Source of the DNA: Methanosarcina barkeri 3 | GTDB taxonomy: Archaea > Halobacteriota > Methanosarcinia > Methanosarcinales > Methanosarcinaceae | DNA length: 64,000 nt | Direction: 5' to 3' | Assembly (NCBI RefSeq): GCF_000970305.1 | Contig: NZ_CP009517.1 | Coordinates: forward strand, 1,488,001 to 1,552,000 | Part shown: piece by piece, positions 39,926 to 48,540 of the stretch | Position numbering within the stretch: position 1 is the stretch's first letter | How the letters are laid out: the number at the start of each line of letters is the position of its first letter | Program-made: the position numbers and the translations under genes | The notes under the pieces: generated by a model | The model's database searches: none | What the model saw: the letters and a program-made list of their open reading frames with translations, nothing else | Told to the model about the DNA's origin: nothing

Positions 39926-40552
39926 TTACTTTTTCTTCAAAGTCATTTTCTCTTCCTTCTTAAGTTTTAGTTTTGTCCTGTATAGTGCAAGTAAAAAGCC
40001 GTATACTGCTGGCCCAATTACCAGTCCGGTAACTCCAATTACAAGAAGAGGGGCTCCAAGTGCCAGAATTGTCAGTATTGGATGTACCGCACCTTTTTTT
40101 TCAACCAGTTTAGGTCTTAAGTAATAGTCCTGTACTGTATTTAGAGAAACACTGAAAATTAATATCTGTAAAGCTTTACTATAGTCCTCAAGTAAAACAT
40201 AGTATGCTGTAAGGGGCAGGTACACTCCAGGTAGTCCGATTAAGGGATACATTGACAGAAGAAACATAAGTGAAGCCAGAACACCTGGATAAGGCACATC
40301 GAGCAGGTACAGGCCAAAGAGGGCGATAACTCCTATTATAGCGCTTGCAACAAAATGTTGTCTGAACAGGCCGGAATAGATCACATCCAGCTCTTTTAAG
40401 AAAAATTTAACTTCTTCTTCATTTTTATCAGGTATAAAGTTAAAAATCTGATCGATTAACTTGTTTCCGGTAAGTAAAAGATAGTACGAAAAGATGATCG
40501 CTACTATAAAAGCTACTATATAAAATGGCAAAGTGGCTGTTAAAAAAATCAC
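39926..40552 (-). CDS. Truncated AI-2E family permease
   Basis: 208 residues carrying the C-terminal part of an AI-2E/UPF0118-type membrane protein. TM helices are visible at PFYIVAFIVAIIFSYYLLL, FVASAIIGVIALFGLYLL and YPGVLASLMFLLSMYPLIG. The conserved VQDYYLRPKLVEKKGAVHPI loop follows, then ALGAPLLVIGVTGLVIGPAVYGFLLALY. Full members have about 330-370 residues and around eight helices, so roughly 130 N-terminal residues are missing. The upstream 160 bases do not encode them, and a stop lies just before the GTG. Either a short family variant or a decaying gene; the latter is more likely. Confidence 0.75.
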   Translation of the reverse strand: MIFLTATLPFYIVAFIVAIIFSYYLLLTGNKLIDQIFNFIPDKNEEEVKFFLKELDVIYSGLFRQHFVASAIIGVIALFGLYLLDVPYPGVLASLMFLLSMYPLIGLPGVYLPLTAYYVLLEDYSKALQILIFSVSLNTVQDYYLRPKLVEKKGAVHPILTILALGAPLLVIGVTGLVIGPAVYGFLLALYRTKLKLKKEEKMTLKKK

Positions 40553-40715
40553 TAAAATTTTGTTGGCGGAAAGTTCTCAGTTTTAAGAGCTGTTAAGTAA
40601 ACAAGGATGATAACCTATCATCTGTTCTCAAATCTCCTGAACTCTCCTGATGCGATCCTATTCAGTACTTACTTTCCATTATCCGACAGAGTGAAGATTT
40701 TGTTTCCGAAATTGA

Positions 40716-41567
40716 TTAGTAAAATTTTTCAATTTCGTGCTTTACGTCCTTAATAGAGAACTTTTGTCTTACAAGAGGCTCTTCCTGAATCGTAGGCATT
40801 CCTTCTTCAAGCGTTTCTCGCTCATTTTTATACAAAATGCCGTTAGGAATTTTATCTCCCCATTCCAGAGACTTTTCGAAAGCTTTTAAGCGGTCAGATG
40901 GGTCATATTCTTCTTCTAGTTTATACACTCTGTCCCGGTACCACTTGAAAGTGTTTATCTTGTTAAAGGTAACGCAGGGCTGAAGAATATCAAGAAGGGA
41001 AAAACCTTTGTGTGTTATGGCAGCCTTCATAAGCTCTTTCAGATAACCCTGATCTCCTGCAAAACCTCTGGCAACAAAACTGCAGTCCTGAGAAATTGCC
41101 AGAGCAAGCGGGTTCATTTGCTCTGCAAGGACACCGTAAGGCTGGATTTTTGTGTGGGTTTTCTGAGCTGTGGTAGGAGAGGCCTGTCCTTTTGTAAGTC
41201 CGTAAATCTGGTTGTCATGTACTAACAGGGTAATATTCGGGTTACGTCGAATTGTGTGAAGGAAATGGTTTCCGCCTTCTCCGTAACAGTCCCCATCCCC
41301 TGCAACTGCTATTACGTGCAAAGAGTGGTTGGCAAGTTTTGCAGCCGTAGCTACAGGCAGGGTTCTTCCGTGCAGCCCGTTAAATGTATGGCATCTCATA
41401 TAATGAGGCAATTTTCCAGCCTGTCCTATTCCCGAAACTACAAGTACTTCCCAGGGTTCAATTCCAAGCTCTACAAGTGCCTCTTTGACAGTAGAAAGGA
41501 TATTGAAATTTCCGCACCCTGGACACCAGGCAGGAACCTGACCTTGATAATCTTCAGATGTAGGCAT
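40716..41567 (-). CDS. 2-oxoacid:ferredoxin oxidoreductase, beta (TPP) subunit
   Basis: Binds thiamine diphosphate and, with the alpha/gamma subunit, oxidises a 2-oxo acid and CoA to acyl-CoA, CO2 and reduced ferredoxin. 283 residues. The N-terminal WCPGCGNF carries a cluster-type Cys pair. The TPP/Mg motif GDGDCYGEGGNHF continues to DNQIYGLTKGQASPTT. The gene starts 14 bases inside the upstream gene, so translation is coupled. The two-subunit fused form is typical of KorAB-like enzymes; 2-oxoglutarate is the usual guess but pyruvate is not excluded. Confidence 0.92.
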   Translation of the reverse strand: MPTSEDYQGQVPAWCPGCGNFNILSTVKEALVELGIEPWEVLVVSGIGQAGKLPHYMRCHTFNGLHGRTLPVATAAKLANHSLHVIAVAGDGDCYGEGGNHFLHTIRRNPNITLLVHDNQIYGLTKGQASPTTAQKTHTKIQPYGVLAEQMNPLALAISQDCSFVARGFAGDQGYLKELMKAAITHKGFSLLDILQPCVTFNKINTFKWYRDRVYKLEEEYDPSDRLKAFEKSLEWGDKIPNGILYKNERETLEEGMPTIQEEPLVRQKFSIKDVKHEIEKFY

Positions 41568-43293
41568 GCAATTCCTCCTTCAGATTTTCAATTGTAAAAG
41601 GCCTCCCATCATACTTGAGGATCATGTGGGAAAATTCGAAACCTGTTTCTGCTCTCATTACTTTTGCAAATTGTCCCGTAGCGTTGTTTTCTATACAGAT
41701 GGTAAGATCAGCCTTCTCAAGAAGCTCAATATAATCAAACTTATCCCGTTCCGGAAGAGGGTAGACCTGGCTGAAGTGCATCATAGCAACCTTGTAATCC
41801 TTGGAGATAGTATCAATCACTTCTTTTATCACACCGTAAGTAGATCCATGCCCTACAAGCACTATTTTTGGAGAAGAGTCGCCATAAAGAAGCGGAGGGT
41901 CAATTTCTTTCTTTATAAGAGGCAATTTATTCAACAGCCTTTTCTGGACCATTTTGATCCGAGTCTCGGAATCTTCTATGATGTGTCCTTCCTCATCGTG
42001 CTCGTCGCTATCCGCTACAACGAGGTGTTTTCCGGCTTCTCCCGGGACCGCAAGAAGAGATATTCCTGTACTGGAATATTTAAAACGCTTATATACATCA
42101 ACACCTTCAAGGTCTTTTTCTCTCAGTCGATAATCGTTGTAAATTAGGTGCTCAAGGTCAAATTTTTCATACGTCCATTCGGTATCCGCAAGATATTGAT
42201 CCGATTGGATGAAAACAGGAATCTGGTACTTTTCCGCAAGCTCGAAAGCCTTATTAGTGAGATAAAAAGCCTGTTTTGGGTCTCCGGGCTCAAAAATTAC
42301 TCTTGGAAATTCTCCATGTGCTGCATAAAGGACAAAAAGCAAATCTGCCTGTTCCGTGCGTGTAGGTAAACCGGTTGCAGGTCCTGGACGCTGCATTTCC
42401 GCAATAACAATAGGAGTTTCGGTCATTCCTGCAAGAGAAAGACCTTCTGTCATCAGGGCAAATCCTCCACCTGAACTTCCTGTCATTGCTCTCACGCCTG
42501 CAAAAGAGGCTCCTATAGCCATATTAATGGCTGCAATCTCGTCCTCAGCCTGTTCAACGACCAGATTGTATTCTTCTGCTCTGGAAGCCATATAGTTTAA
42601 AATCCCTGTTGAAGGTGTCATGGGATAACCGGAGTAAAACTTGCAGCCTGACATAACAGCTCCCATTCCTATCGCATGAACCCCGTCAATAAGCATGAGC
42701 TTTCTGTACTCAGGCTCGCGAACTCCAAAAGCTTCGCAGCGGGGACAGTTAGTATGAGCATAATGATATCCCGCTTCTGCACAGGCTATATTATCCTTGA
42801 TGATCTCTTCCCCTTTATCCTTGAAAGCTTTTCTTATAACTTTTCTGAAGGCTTCAAGCCCAAGATCAAGTATCCCAAGAGCTGCTCCGGTTGCTACGGT
42901 ATTTGCCATAACGCTTTTTTTACCTACATCAAGAGCTATTTTTCTGAAAGGAATATCTATGAACTCAGGTTCTTCAAATTTCTTTTTGGTGATTTCGGAA
43001 TCATAGAGAATAAATCCCTCATTTCTCACGCTTTTTCTGTGAATTTCTATAGTGTTCAGGTCAAGAGCCAGAAGAATATCAACCATCTCTCTTGAGGCAG
43101 ATATCTCCTTATCGGAAAAACGAATTTGATAAAAATTATGCCCGCCACGTATCCTGGACATGTAATCCTGGTGCGTAAATACATGAAATCCTATCTTGGA
43201 AAAGACCTGTCCAAGAGCTCCTCCAATAGTTGCCAGCCCCTGTCCTGCCTCTCCTCCTACTCGAAGTGTATAGTCCAGAAAATTTACCCCCAA
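41554..43293 (-). CDS. 2-oxoacid:ferredoxin oxidoreductase, fused gamma-alpha subunit
   Basis: 579 residues. Residues 1-190 are the gamma domain (RVGGEAGQGLATIGGAL, YMSRIRGGHNF). Residues about 200-579 are the alpha domain (LIDGVHAIGMGAVMSGCKFY, the substrate/TPP loop SGYPMTPSTGILNYMA, and EQAEDEIAAINMAIGASFAG). The 14-base overlap with the beta gene makes an operon. The start is a TTG at 43293 preceded only by GGGGG-like sequence inside the codon region. No clear RBS is seen, so the exact N-terminus is uncertain by a few residues. Confidence 0.92.
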   Translation of the reverse strand: MGVNFLDYTLRVGGEAGQGLATIGGALGQVFSKIGFHVFTHQDYMSRIRGGHNFYQIRFSDKEISASREMVDILLALDLNTIEIHRKSVRNEGFILYDSEITKKKFEEPEFIDIPFRKIALDVGKKSVMANTVATGAALGILDLGLEAFRKVIRKAFKDKGEEIIKDNIACAEAGYHYAHTNCPRCEAFGVREPEYRKLMLIDGVHAIGMGAVMSGCKFYSGYPMTPSTGILNYMASRAEEYNLVVEQAEDEIAAINMAIGASFAGVRAMTGSSGGGFALMTEGLSLAGMTETPIVIAEMQRPGPATGLPTRTEQADLLFVLYAAHGEFPRVIFEPGDPKQAFYLTNKAFELAEKYQIPVFIQSDQYLADTEWTYEKFDLEHLIYNDYRLREKDLEGVDVYKRFKYSSTGISLLAVPGEAGKHLVVADSDEHDEEGHIIEDSETRIKMVQKRLLNKLPLIKKEIDPPLLYGDSSPKIVLVGHGSTYGVIKEVIDTISKDYKVAMMHFSQVYPLPERDKFDYIELLEKADLTICIENNATGQFAKVMRAETGFEFSHMILKYDGRPFTIENLKEELHAYI

Positions 43294-43546
43294 ATGTTTT
43301 TTCTTTTAGATTTAATTCATATAAGTTCAAGACACCAATATTAGAATCTATTTTGCAGATAGTTTTAATATCGTTGCAGCAAAACAGAGATTCTTCGACC
43401 TGACTTTGTTTTCTGTCATTGCTAACTCTATTTGGCTGTCTCTTCTTTTAGTCCCCTTATGAAATATTATTCTAAACATTAAATAATCTTGGTCATTACT
43501 CACATCCAAAAAGAATACAATCACTCAGGAAATTTCAAGAATTCAT

Positions 43547-43620
43547 AAGAAAGCCATGGAATTGACAAGAAAGCCATGGAATTGACAAGAAAGCCATGGA
43601 ATTGACAAGAAAGCCATGGA
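43547..43620. repeat. Minisatellite, 20-bp unit
   Basis: Three full and one partial copy of AAGAAAGCCATGGAATTGAC, identical to each other, upstream of the oxidoreductase operon. Confidence 0.9.
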
Positions 43621-43662
43621 CATGGACGCATATCGATTCTAAAAGAGTTGTCAAATTTCTGT

Positions 43663-43815
43663 TTAAGTGCGGACGAAGATCGTGGACCAGCCGTCCAGAC
43701 TTCCAATCGAGCCGGTTGGTATGTTAGCGAGGGTAGGGACGTAATCGAGGCAGACGTGCCAGATTGGATGTTCGTATTTGTGCGTCTCCTTGAGAGGTTA
43801 TGTACTGAGTATAAC
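43663..43815 (-). pseudogene. GC-rich coding remnant of unknown origin
   Basis: In one minus frame about 50 codons run without a stop from 43815 to a TAA at 43663. The tail reads [20 protein letters not shown] then [11 protein letters not shown]. Codons mostly end in C or G, unlike the AT-rich surroundings. It has no start codon or recognisable family. The competing plus-strand frame of the same stretch is less protein-like. A decayed fragment of a transferred gene or insertion sequence is the best guess. Confidence 0.3.
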
Positions 43816-44032
43816 TCTGTCCTCTCATGTTGAATTTTTAAATTACCAGTTTCTTGAGATTTACTTATTTGCAGAAAATTCGGTAAACTGCCTTAATTTT
43901 CCTTACACTGCCTTAATCTTCCTAATTGTGAAGATTTTCAGTTGTTTTGTAAAAATAACCCGACTTTTTGCAAGGAACCCTGCCAGAGAAACACCATAAG
44001 GTATAAATAAGAAACGCAACGTTTCCTATAAT

Positions 44033-44051
44033 AAGGAACGTATAGTTCCTT
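44033..44051. promoter_or_regulatory. Palindromic operator upstream of the MFS stump
   Basis: AAGGAAC-GTATA-GTTCCTT is a perfect palindrome with seven-base arms and a five-base centre, 25 bases before the MFS start. It is preceded by an imperfect GTTTCC-TATAATA-AGGAAC overlapping the TATA-like box. Related half sites occur at 44976-45014. Confidence 0.6.
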
Positions 44052-44075
44052 ATTCATTATGATCGGTGTATTCAC

Positions 44076-44420
44076 ATGGCAAAAAATAAGCTTCAAAGTG
44101 AAAAACTTGAACCGATGTTACTTAAGATAGCTATTATCCTGGTTATCGGTTCTCTGGCACCATTATTGGACTCAACAATGGTCAATGTGGCTATAAAGAC
44201 AATTGGAGAAGACCTTAATAGCACAATTTCTGTCATTCAGTGGACCATTACAGGATATGTGCTAGCAATGGGAATATCGGTACCGATTTCAGGATGGGCT
44301 ACCAGTCGTTTTGGCAGTAAACAAGTGTATATGAGTTCACTTTTGATTTTTTTAGTTGGTTCGGTTCTCTCGTCTCTTTCCTGGAACGTAGAAAGCTTCT
44401 CTATTAATGTCAACACGTAA
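44076..44420 (+). pseudogene. N-terminal stump of a DHA2-type MFS drug exporter
   Basis: The first about 105 residues match the start of an EmrB/QacA (DHA2) exporter. The conserved helix 1 motif LDSTMVNVAI is present, as are IQWTITGYVLAMGISVPISG and the A-motif-like ATSRFGSKQVYMSSLLIF. After WNVESF the frame gives ten unrelated residues and stops. The remaining about 350 residues and ten or more helices are absent from the next 90 bases in all frames. An internal deletion, not a simple frameshift. ATG 44076 and its promoter and operator are intact. Confidence 0.85.
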
Positions 44421-44511
44421 AAATGAGCCAGTAACAGGACCGGACTCAGCCTTGCAGATAAAAACTCAGAAAGATTCAACCGGATAATGAAGGTGAAAGG
44501 AGGAAATTGAG

Positions 44512-44871
44512 ATGTTCCTTAAGTTTATAGAAAACCTTCAAAAGCTAGGTTTCACAAGCAATGAAGCAAAGATATATTCAACTCTTATCTGTCTTAAGCG
44601 GGCTAAGGCAAGTGAAATTGCTAGAAATTCTGGAGTTCCCAGGTCTAAAATTTATAGAACACTCAGAGGAATGAAGAAAAAAGGGTATGTGCAAATAATT
44701 GAAGGTAAACCTACCTTTTTTTGCGCTGTTCAACCAGAAGAGCTAATTTTCAGGATAAGAGCCGATTTTATACATTCCTTAAATGAAATTGTAATTGAAC
44801 TTAATGCTCTAAGCCTGGATAGCAATGTTTTTTTTCAGGAAAATATTCAGAATATAAAGGCAAAGATTTGA
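44512..44871 (+). CDS. TrmB-like transcriptional regulator (DNA-binding domain only)
   Basis: 119 residues with a strong GGAGG six bases before the ATG. Residues 5-75 form the TrmB winged helix (LQKLGFTSNEAKIYSTLICL, KASEIARNSGVPRSKIYRTLRGMKKKGYVQI), followed by EGKPTFFCAVQPEEL and a short helical dimerisation tail. The sugar-binding domain found in long TrmB proteins is absent. Its position behind the MFS stump suggests it formerly or still controls that promoter. Confidence 0.85.
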   Translation: MFLKFIENLQKLGFTSNEAKIYSTLICLKRAKASEIARNSGVPRSKIYRTLRGMKKKGYVQIIEGKPTFFCAVQPEELIFRIRADFIHSLNEIVIELNALSLDSNVFFQENIQNIKAKI

Positions 44872-44975
44872 AAATAGGAAACATAAAAAATGAAATTGGA
44901 ACTATTAATTGTCAGCAGGCTTGTGAACAAATTTCTTCATTATTTTTGTCAACCTAGCCAGAAATATAAGTAACG

Positions 44976-45014
44976 TTGTTCCATTATATAGTTATTAATT
45001 TCACTAGGGAACAA
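44976..45014. promoter_or_regulatory. Inverted half sites around the TATA region upstream of the TetR gene
   Basis: TTGTTCC (44976-44982) and GGAACAA (45008-45014) are inverted copies flanking CATTATATAG. They resemble the arms of the palindrome before the MFS stump (GTTCC/GGAAC), suggesting one regulator binds both. Confidence 0.45.
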
Positions 45015-45153
45015 TATACCTGGCTTATGGAATTAATGATATACTATGTAATGTAATTTGGTCGATATAAGTTCTTATGACATAACAGATCTTAATAGAT
45101 CGAAGAAAATGCAGTATTATCATAAAACTTTTTTACGGAAGATATTGGTGAGC

Positions 45154-45801
45154 ATGGATAATAATGACCATCATTTACAGTCCTATCAGTCCGAAAGTGA
45201 TAAAAATTCCTGCAAAGGAACACGGCGTCGTGGAAAAGTACTTGAAGATGCTATACTTGAAGCTGCATGGAAAGAGCTTTGTGATGTAGGGTACAATCAT
45301 CTTACAATAGAGGGAGTAGCTGCACGAGCAAAAACTAATAAAGCAGTCGTTTATCGTCGTTGGGCTAATAAACCAGCGTTAATTTTGTCAGTTTTACGCA
45401 AATTTGTACTTCCACTTTATCCAAAAGAAGTACCAAACACGGGGGATCTTCGCAATGATGTTTTTTTCTTTCTTCATGGAATAGCAAAGCCTCTGCAAAT
45501 TATTGGTGCTGAAACCATACATAGACTCATGGTCGATCTTGGAAAAGATAAACTCTTTTCAATTCCGCAAATAATGAACCTAAAAAAAGAAGATAAGTTA
45601 ACAGCAGCAATGATAACAATTCTGAAAAACGCTGAGATGCGAGGAGAGGTCAAACTTGAAAAAATAAGTTTACGGATTATATCATTACCTTTAGATTTAC
45701 TACGATATGAGCTACTTACTACTCATGAGCCTGTATCCGATAAAATCATCCATGAGATCGTTGACGACATCTTTATGCCACTTATCCGTCATAATCAATG
45801 A
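45154..45801 (+). CDS. TetR family transcriptional regulator
   Basis: About 215 residues from ATG 45154 (earlier in-frame starts at GTG 45148 and ATG 45109 are possible; no start has an ideal RBS). The N-terminal helix-turn-helix reads AAWKELCDVGYNHLTIEGVA then ARAKTNKAVVYRRWANKPAL, the standard TetR pattern. The helical ligand domain shows no cysteine or metal motif. TetR proteins usually repress a neighbouring exporter; here the nearest is the broken MFS gene about 740 bases upstream, whose operator shares GGAAC/GTTCC arms with this gene's own upstream region. Confidence 0.9.
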   Translation: MDNNDHHLQSYQSESDKNSCKGTRRRGKVLEDAILEAAWKELCDVGYNHLTIEGVAARAKTNKAVVYRRWANKPALILSVLRKFVLPLYPKEVPNTGDLRNDVFFFLHGIAKPLQIIGAETIHRLMVDLGKDKLFSIPQIMNLKKEDKLTAAMITILKNAEMRGEVKLEKISLRIISLPLDLLRYELLTTHEPVSDKIIHEIVDDIFMPLIRHNQ

Positions 45802-45952
45802 TAAAATATATTAAAAATGTATTAAAAAATATATCAAAAATTTATTTAAAATATATTTAAATATGTTTTAATATATTTTAATTGCATTTAAAATGCATCT
45901 TTTACAACAAAACCCGTAAAATAGCATAGAACCAAAATAACTTTGATTACGG

Positions 45953-46768
45953 TTATCTCCATAAAATATCCGCTTTTTTTCTACCTGGTATTTTTCTATA
46001 TTTATATTTTGAGTACCCAAAAAGCATTGGAAATTGCAAAACAAACCCTGCAGGAATCCCAAGAGCCTCTTTTAATGGCTGATACTCAACTGCTGCTCTA
46101 TGCAGTAGTCCTACCCAACAAGTTCCAAGACCAAAAGAAGGAGCAATGAGATCAAAAGTTGTCAGGGCTATAATGCTATCAGTGTATCCAGAGGCATTTT
46201 CCGAGTAAGCATAGACAAGTCCAGGAGAGTTTCTACAAATGGGGTCAAAGCCTGCGTCAGCGAGAGCAACAAGAACAGGGAAATAACGCTTAAGAGGATG
46301 GTCTGCGTCTTTTTCCGCCATCATTCTCATCCACTCAATAGTAAGATCTGCAAATTTTTTAATCTCCAATGCATCGGTTACAACAAGCCACCTAACAGGT
46401 TGTCCATTCATTCCGGACGGAGCAAAGCGGACGGCTTCAAAAAGATCTTTGATTTTCTCGTTCTCAACAGGCTTATCTTTGAAAACCCTTATCGAGCGTC
46501 TACTTTGAATATATTTTTTAAGTTGTTCAGGGTTAATCTCCTCAATGCTAGCATTATTATCTTCAGGAGGAAATGACTGATAATTTACCATAATTGCATT
46601 AGTCGGACAAATAGCTTCACAGTGCCCACAATGAGTGCAAAATGCCTCATATTCTATAGGTAAGGACGGAGCTCCTTTTTCTCCAGGCATGACTATGTTT
46701 AGAGGACAAGTCATAGAACAAATTCCACAAGCTGTACACTTTTCCACGTCAAACGAAATAAGACTCAT
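45953..46768 (-). CDS. Ferredoxin-nitroreductase fusion protein
   Basis: 271 residues. Residues 1-70 hold two 4Fe-4S motifs (CTACGICSMTCP and CTHCGHCEAICP). Residues about 85-271 are an FMN-dependent nitroreductase domain (SRRSIRVFKDKPVE, FAPSGMNGQPVRWLVV, the later FGLGTCWVG and ALGIPAGFVLQFPMLFGY). Electrons probably pass from ferredoxin or another donor through the clusters to FMN to reduce an unknown acceptor. This fusion is widespread in anaerobes. Transcribed alone. Confidence 0.93.
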   Translation of the reverse strand: MSLISFDVEKCTACGICSMTCPLNIVMPGEKGAPSLPIEYEAFCTHCGHCEAICPTNAIMVNYQSFPPEDNNASIEEINPEQLKKYIQSRRSIRVFKDKPVENEKIKDLFEAVRFAPSGMNGQPVRWLVVTDALEIKKFADLTIEWMRMMAEKDADHPLKRYFPVLVALADAGFDPICRNSPGLVYAYSENASGYTDSIIALTTFDLIAPSFGLGTCWVGLLHRAAVEYQPLKEALGIPAGFVLQFPMLFGYSKYKYRKIPGRKKADILWR

Positions 46769-46914
46769 TTAGTAACCTCTTTTTACAAAACTACTATTTA
46801 TTTAACTCTTTGTTCTGTTCTGTTGCAATCCAGGCAAGTTTAAATATCAACTACAATAGATCACAACAAAGGAAATTTTTCAGGTCTGACAATGCAACAG
46901 AAACTTCTGCACTG

Positions 46915-47805
46915 TCAGCAGAACTGCCACACAAAGCGGTCACCCGTGCGGGTTACACGCCCCACGGAGGTCTCTGCGAAATGAGAACTGAAAAACAAAG
47001 CACGTCGGTCCGCAAGATAGTCCAGCGCCCATCTCCTTGAAACACGTGCCTGCTGTGCATCTTCACAGTACACCGAGTTCCATTCGGGGCGGTATACCTG
47101 GATGGGATGGTGCATGACATCCCCACCAAAAAGAGCTTCTTCTCCGCCGGAAGTAAGGCAGACTGCCATCTGGCCAATGCTGTGCCCGGGTACCGGATAT
47201 AAGGAGATTCCCTCAAGGAACTCCACCCCATCCGGTTCAATGATTTCTGCCTGCCCTGCCTGGATCACCGGTCGGACGCTGTCTTCATATACAATGAATT
47301 TGACGCGGCTATTCACCGGGTAGTTTTCAGGGTCGGAATAATGTCTCTTCTCGGATTTTGAGAAGACATACGTTGCATTGGGGAAGGTCGGTTCCCATGT
47401 ACCATCAACAAGCTGTGTATTCCATCCAACGTGATCCACGTGAAGGTGCGTTAGGATAACATAATCTACCATTGCCGGAGTCACATCTGCGGCTTTGAGC
47501 CGTTTCAGGTAGGGGGATTTCAACCTGTTTAACCGGGGCATCCAGATACGTTCCTTGTCGTTTCCCGCCCCTGTGTCAATAAGAATCGTATGTTGCTTTG
47601 TCCGCAGCACCCACGTATAAATACTCTGGAAGATATGCATACGGGTCTTATCCATGTTTCCGGGAACCAGCCATTTTTCATGCTCCTGAATGAATGAAGG
47701 GTCCCACTGGGGATACAGATATTCAGGAGTGTTTGAATCGAGAATAAGTTCGGGTACACGGGTAACTGTGACCTCGCCCACGCGATATACGTGATTAGTG
47801 TCCAT
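46915..47805 (-). CDS. Metallo-beta-lactamase fold hydrolase
   Basis: About 296 residues. The metal-binding signature THLHVDHVGW, the third-ligand region VPGHSIGQMAVCL, the Asp of LFGGDVMHHP and the last His in SSHFAE are all present, giving a dinuclear zinc site. The layout resembles AHL-lactonase-like hydrolases, but the substrate is unknown. ATG at 47805 is preceded by AGGTAG; a longer frame to 47847 has no support. It is divergent from an HxlR regulator, a common arrangement for regulator and target. Codons are richer in G and C than neighbours, which suggests acquisition. Confidence 0.88.
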   Translation of the reverse strand: MDTNHVYRVGEVTVTRVPELILDSNTPEYLYPQWDPSFIQEHEKWLVPGNMDKTRMHIFQSIYTWVLRTKQHTILIDTGAGNDKERIWMPRLNRLKSPYLKRLKAADVTPAMVDYVILTHLHVDHVGWNTQLVDGTWEPTFPNATYVFSKSEKRHYSDPENYPVNSRVKFIVYEDSVRPVIQAGQAEIIEPDGVEFLEGISLYPVPGHSIGQMAVCLTSGGEEALFGGDVMHHPIQVYRPEWNSVYCEDAQQARVSRRWALDYLADRRALFFSSHFAETSVGRVTRTGDRFVWQFC

Positions 47806-47876
47806 GATGCTTCTACCTTTTTGCCCGTATTTTCTTGTCCGGGCCACTTCAATCCAGATAAAAGACCGTAAGTGCT

Positions 47877-47935
47877 ATAGTATTAAAAAATGAGCAGTTT
47901 GCGAAATCGTATATACTATTATAAATGATACTATT
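47877..47935. promoter_or_regulatory. Repeated ATACTAT motif between MBL and hxlR genes
   Basis: ATAGTAT (47877-47883) is an inverted copy of ATACTAT (47913-47919), and ATACTATT recurs at 47928. The spacing of the last two is 15 bases. This is a plausible HxlR operator overlapping both promoters. Confidence 0.4.
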
Positions 47936-48316
47936 GCTTATGCAAAGATCTTCTCCTGTAGGAAAATGTCCGATCCAGATTTCGCTCTCCGTTATTGGCG
48001 GAAAGTGGAAGCCAGTAATCCTCTGGTTCCTCAAAGACGGACCGGTCAGGTTCTCTGGGATCCAGAAGAAAATACCGGAGATCACCCAGATGATGCTGAC
48101 AAAACAGCTCCGTGAGCTGGTTGCCGACGGAATGATCGAACGGACTGTCTATCCCGAGGTCCCGCCAAGAGTCGATTATGGTATTACTGATGACGGTCGC
48201 TCGGTTTTTCCATTCTTATGGCGTTAAACGAATGGGGAAACGAATACCAGAAAAAGAAGTACGGAAGCTGGAACCAGAAGTGTGCTGACACTTTTCGTGA
48301 TGACATTAAAGAGTAA
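47925..48316 (+). pseudogene. HxlR family regulator with a one-base frameshift
   Basis: The frame reads a normal HxlR winged helix (CPIQISLSVIGGKWKPVILW, FSGIQKKIPEITQMMLTKQL, RVDYGITDDGRSVFP) and then stops early at FLWR. Shifting by one base near 48208 restores the family ending LMALNEWGNEYQKKKYGSWN down to a TAA at 48316. So one base has been lost in TTCCATTCTTATGG, unless it is a sequencing error. The truncated 100-residue product keeps the DNA-binding core and may still function; it loses the C-terminal dimer helix. ATG 47925 or 47940. Confidence 0.8.
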
Positions 48317-48540
48317 GATGAGGTTATGTCAAGTTGTCGAGGGTTATGATCGAGGGTTATGATCAGGTCTATGTCAAAGACACCTCTCTCATCTCCGTCC
48401 GAAGACTTGATAGAACCATTTTGAGTGCTCTGATAAGAGGCCAAAAAAGGCCGAAAACTTCGTACCAGAAGTACTTATTATAAAAGAGACAAAGTACTGA
48501 AAATCTCTGCATAGAAATAATGACCATAGAATGATAACAT

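Noticed and set aside
43648-43833. 61-codon plus-strand frame
   Set aside because: Antisense frame to the GC-ending minus frame of the same stretch; the minus frame has the more protein-like codon pattern.
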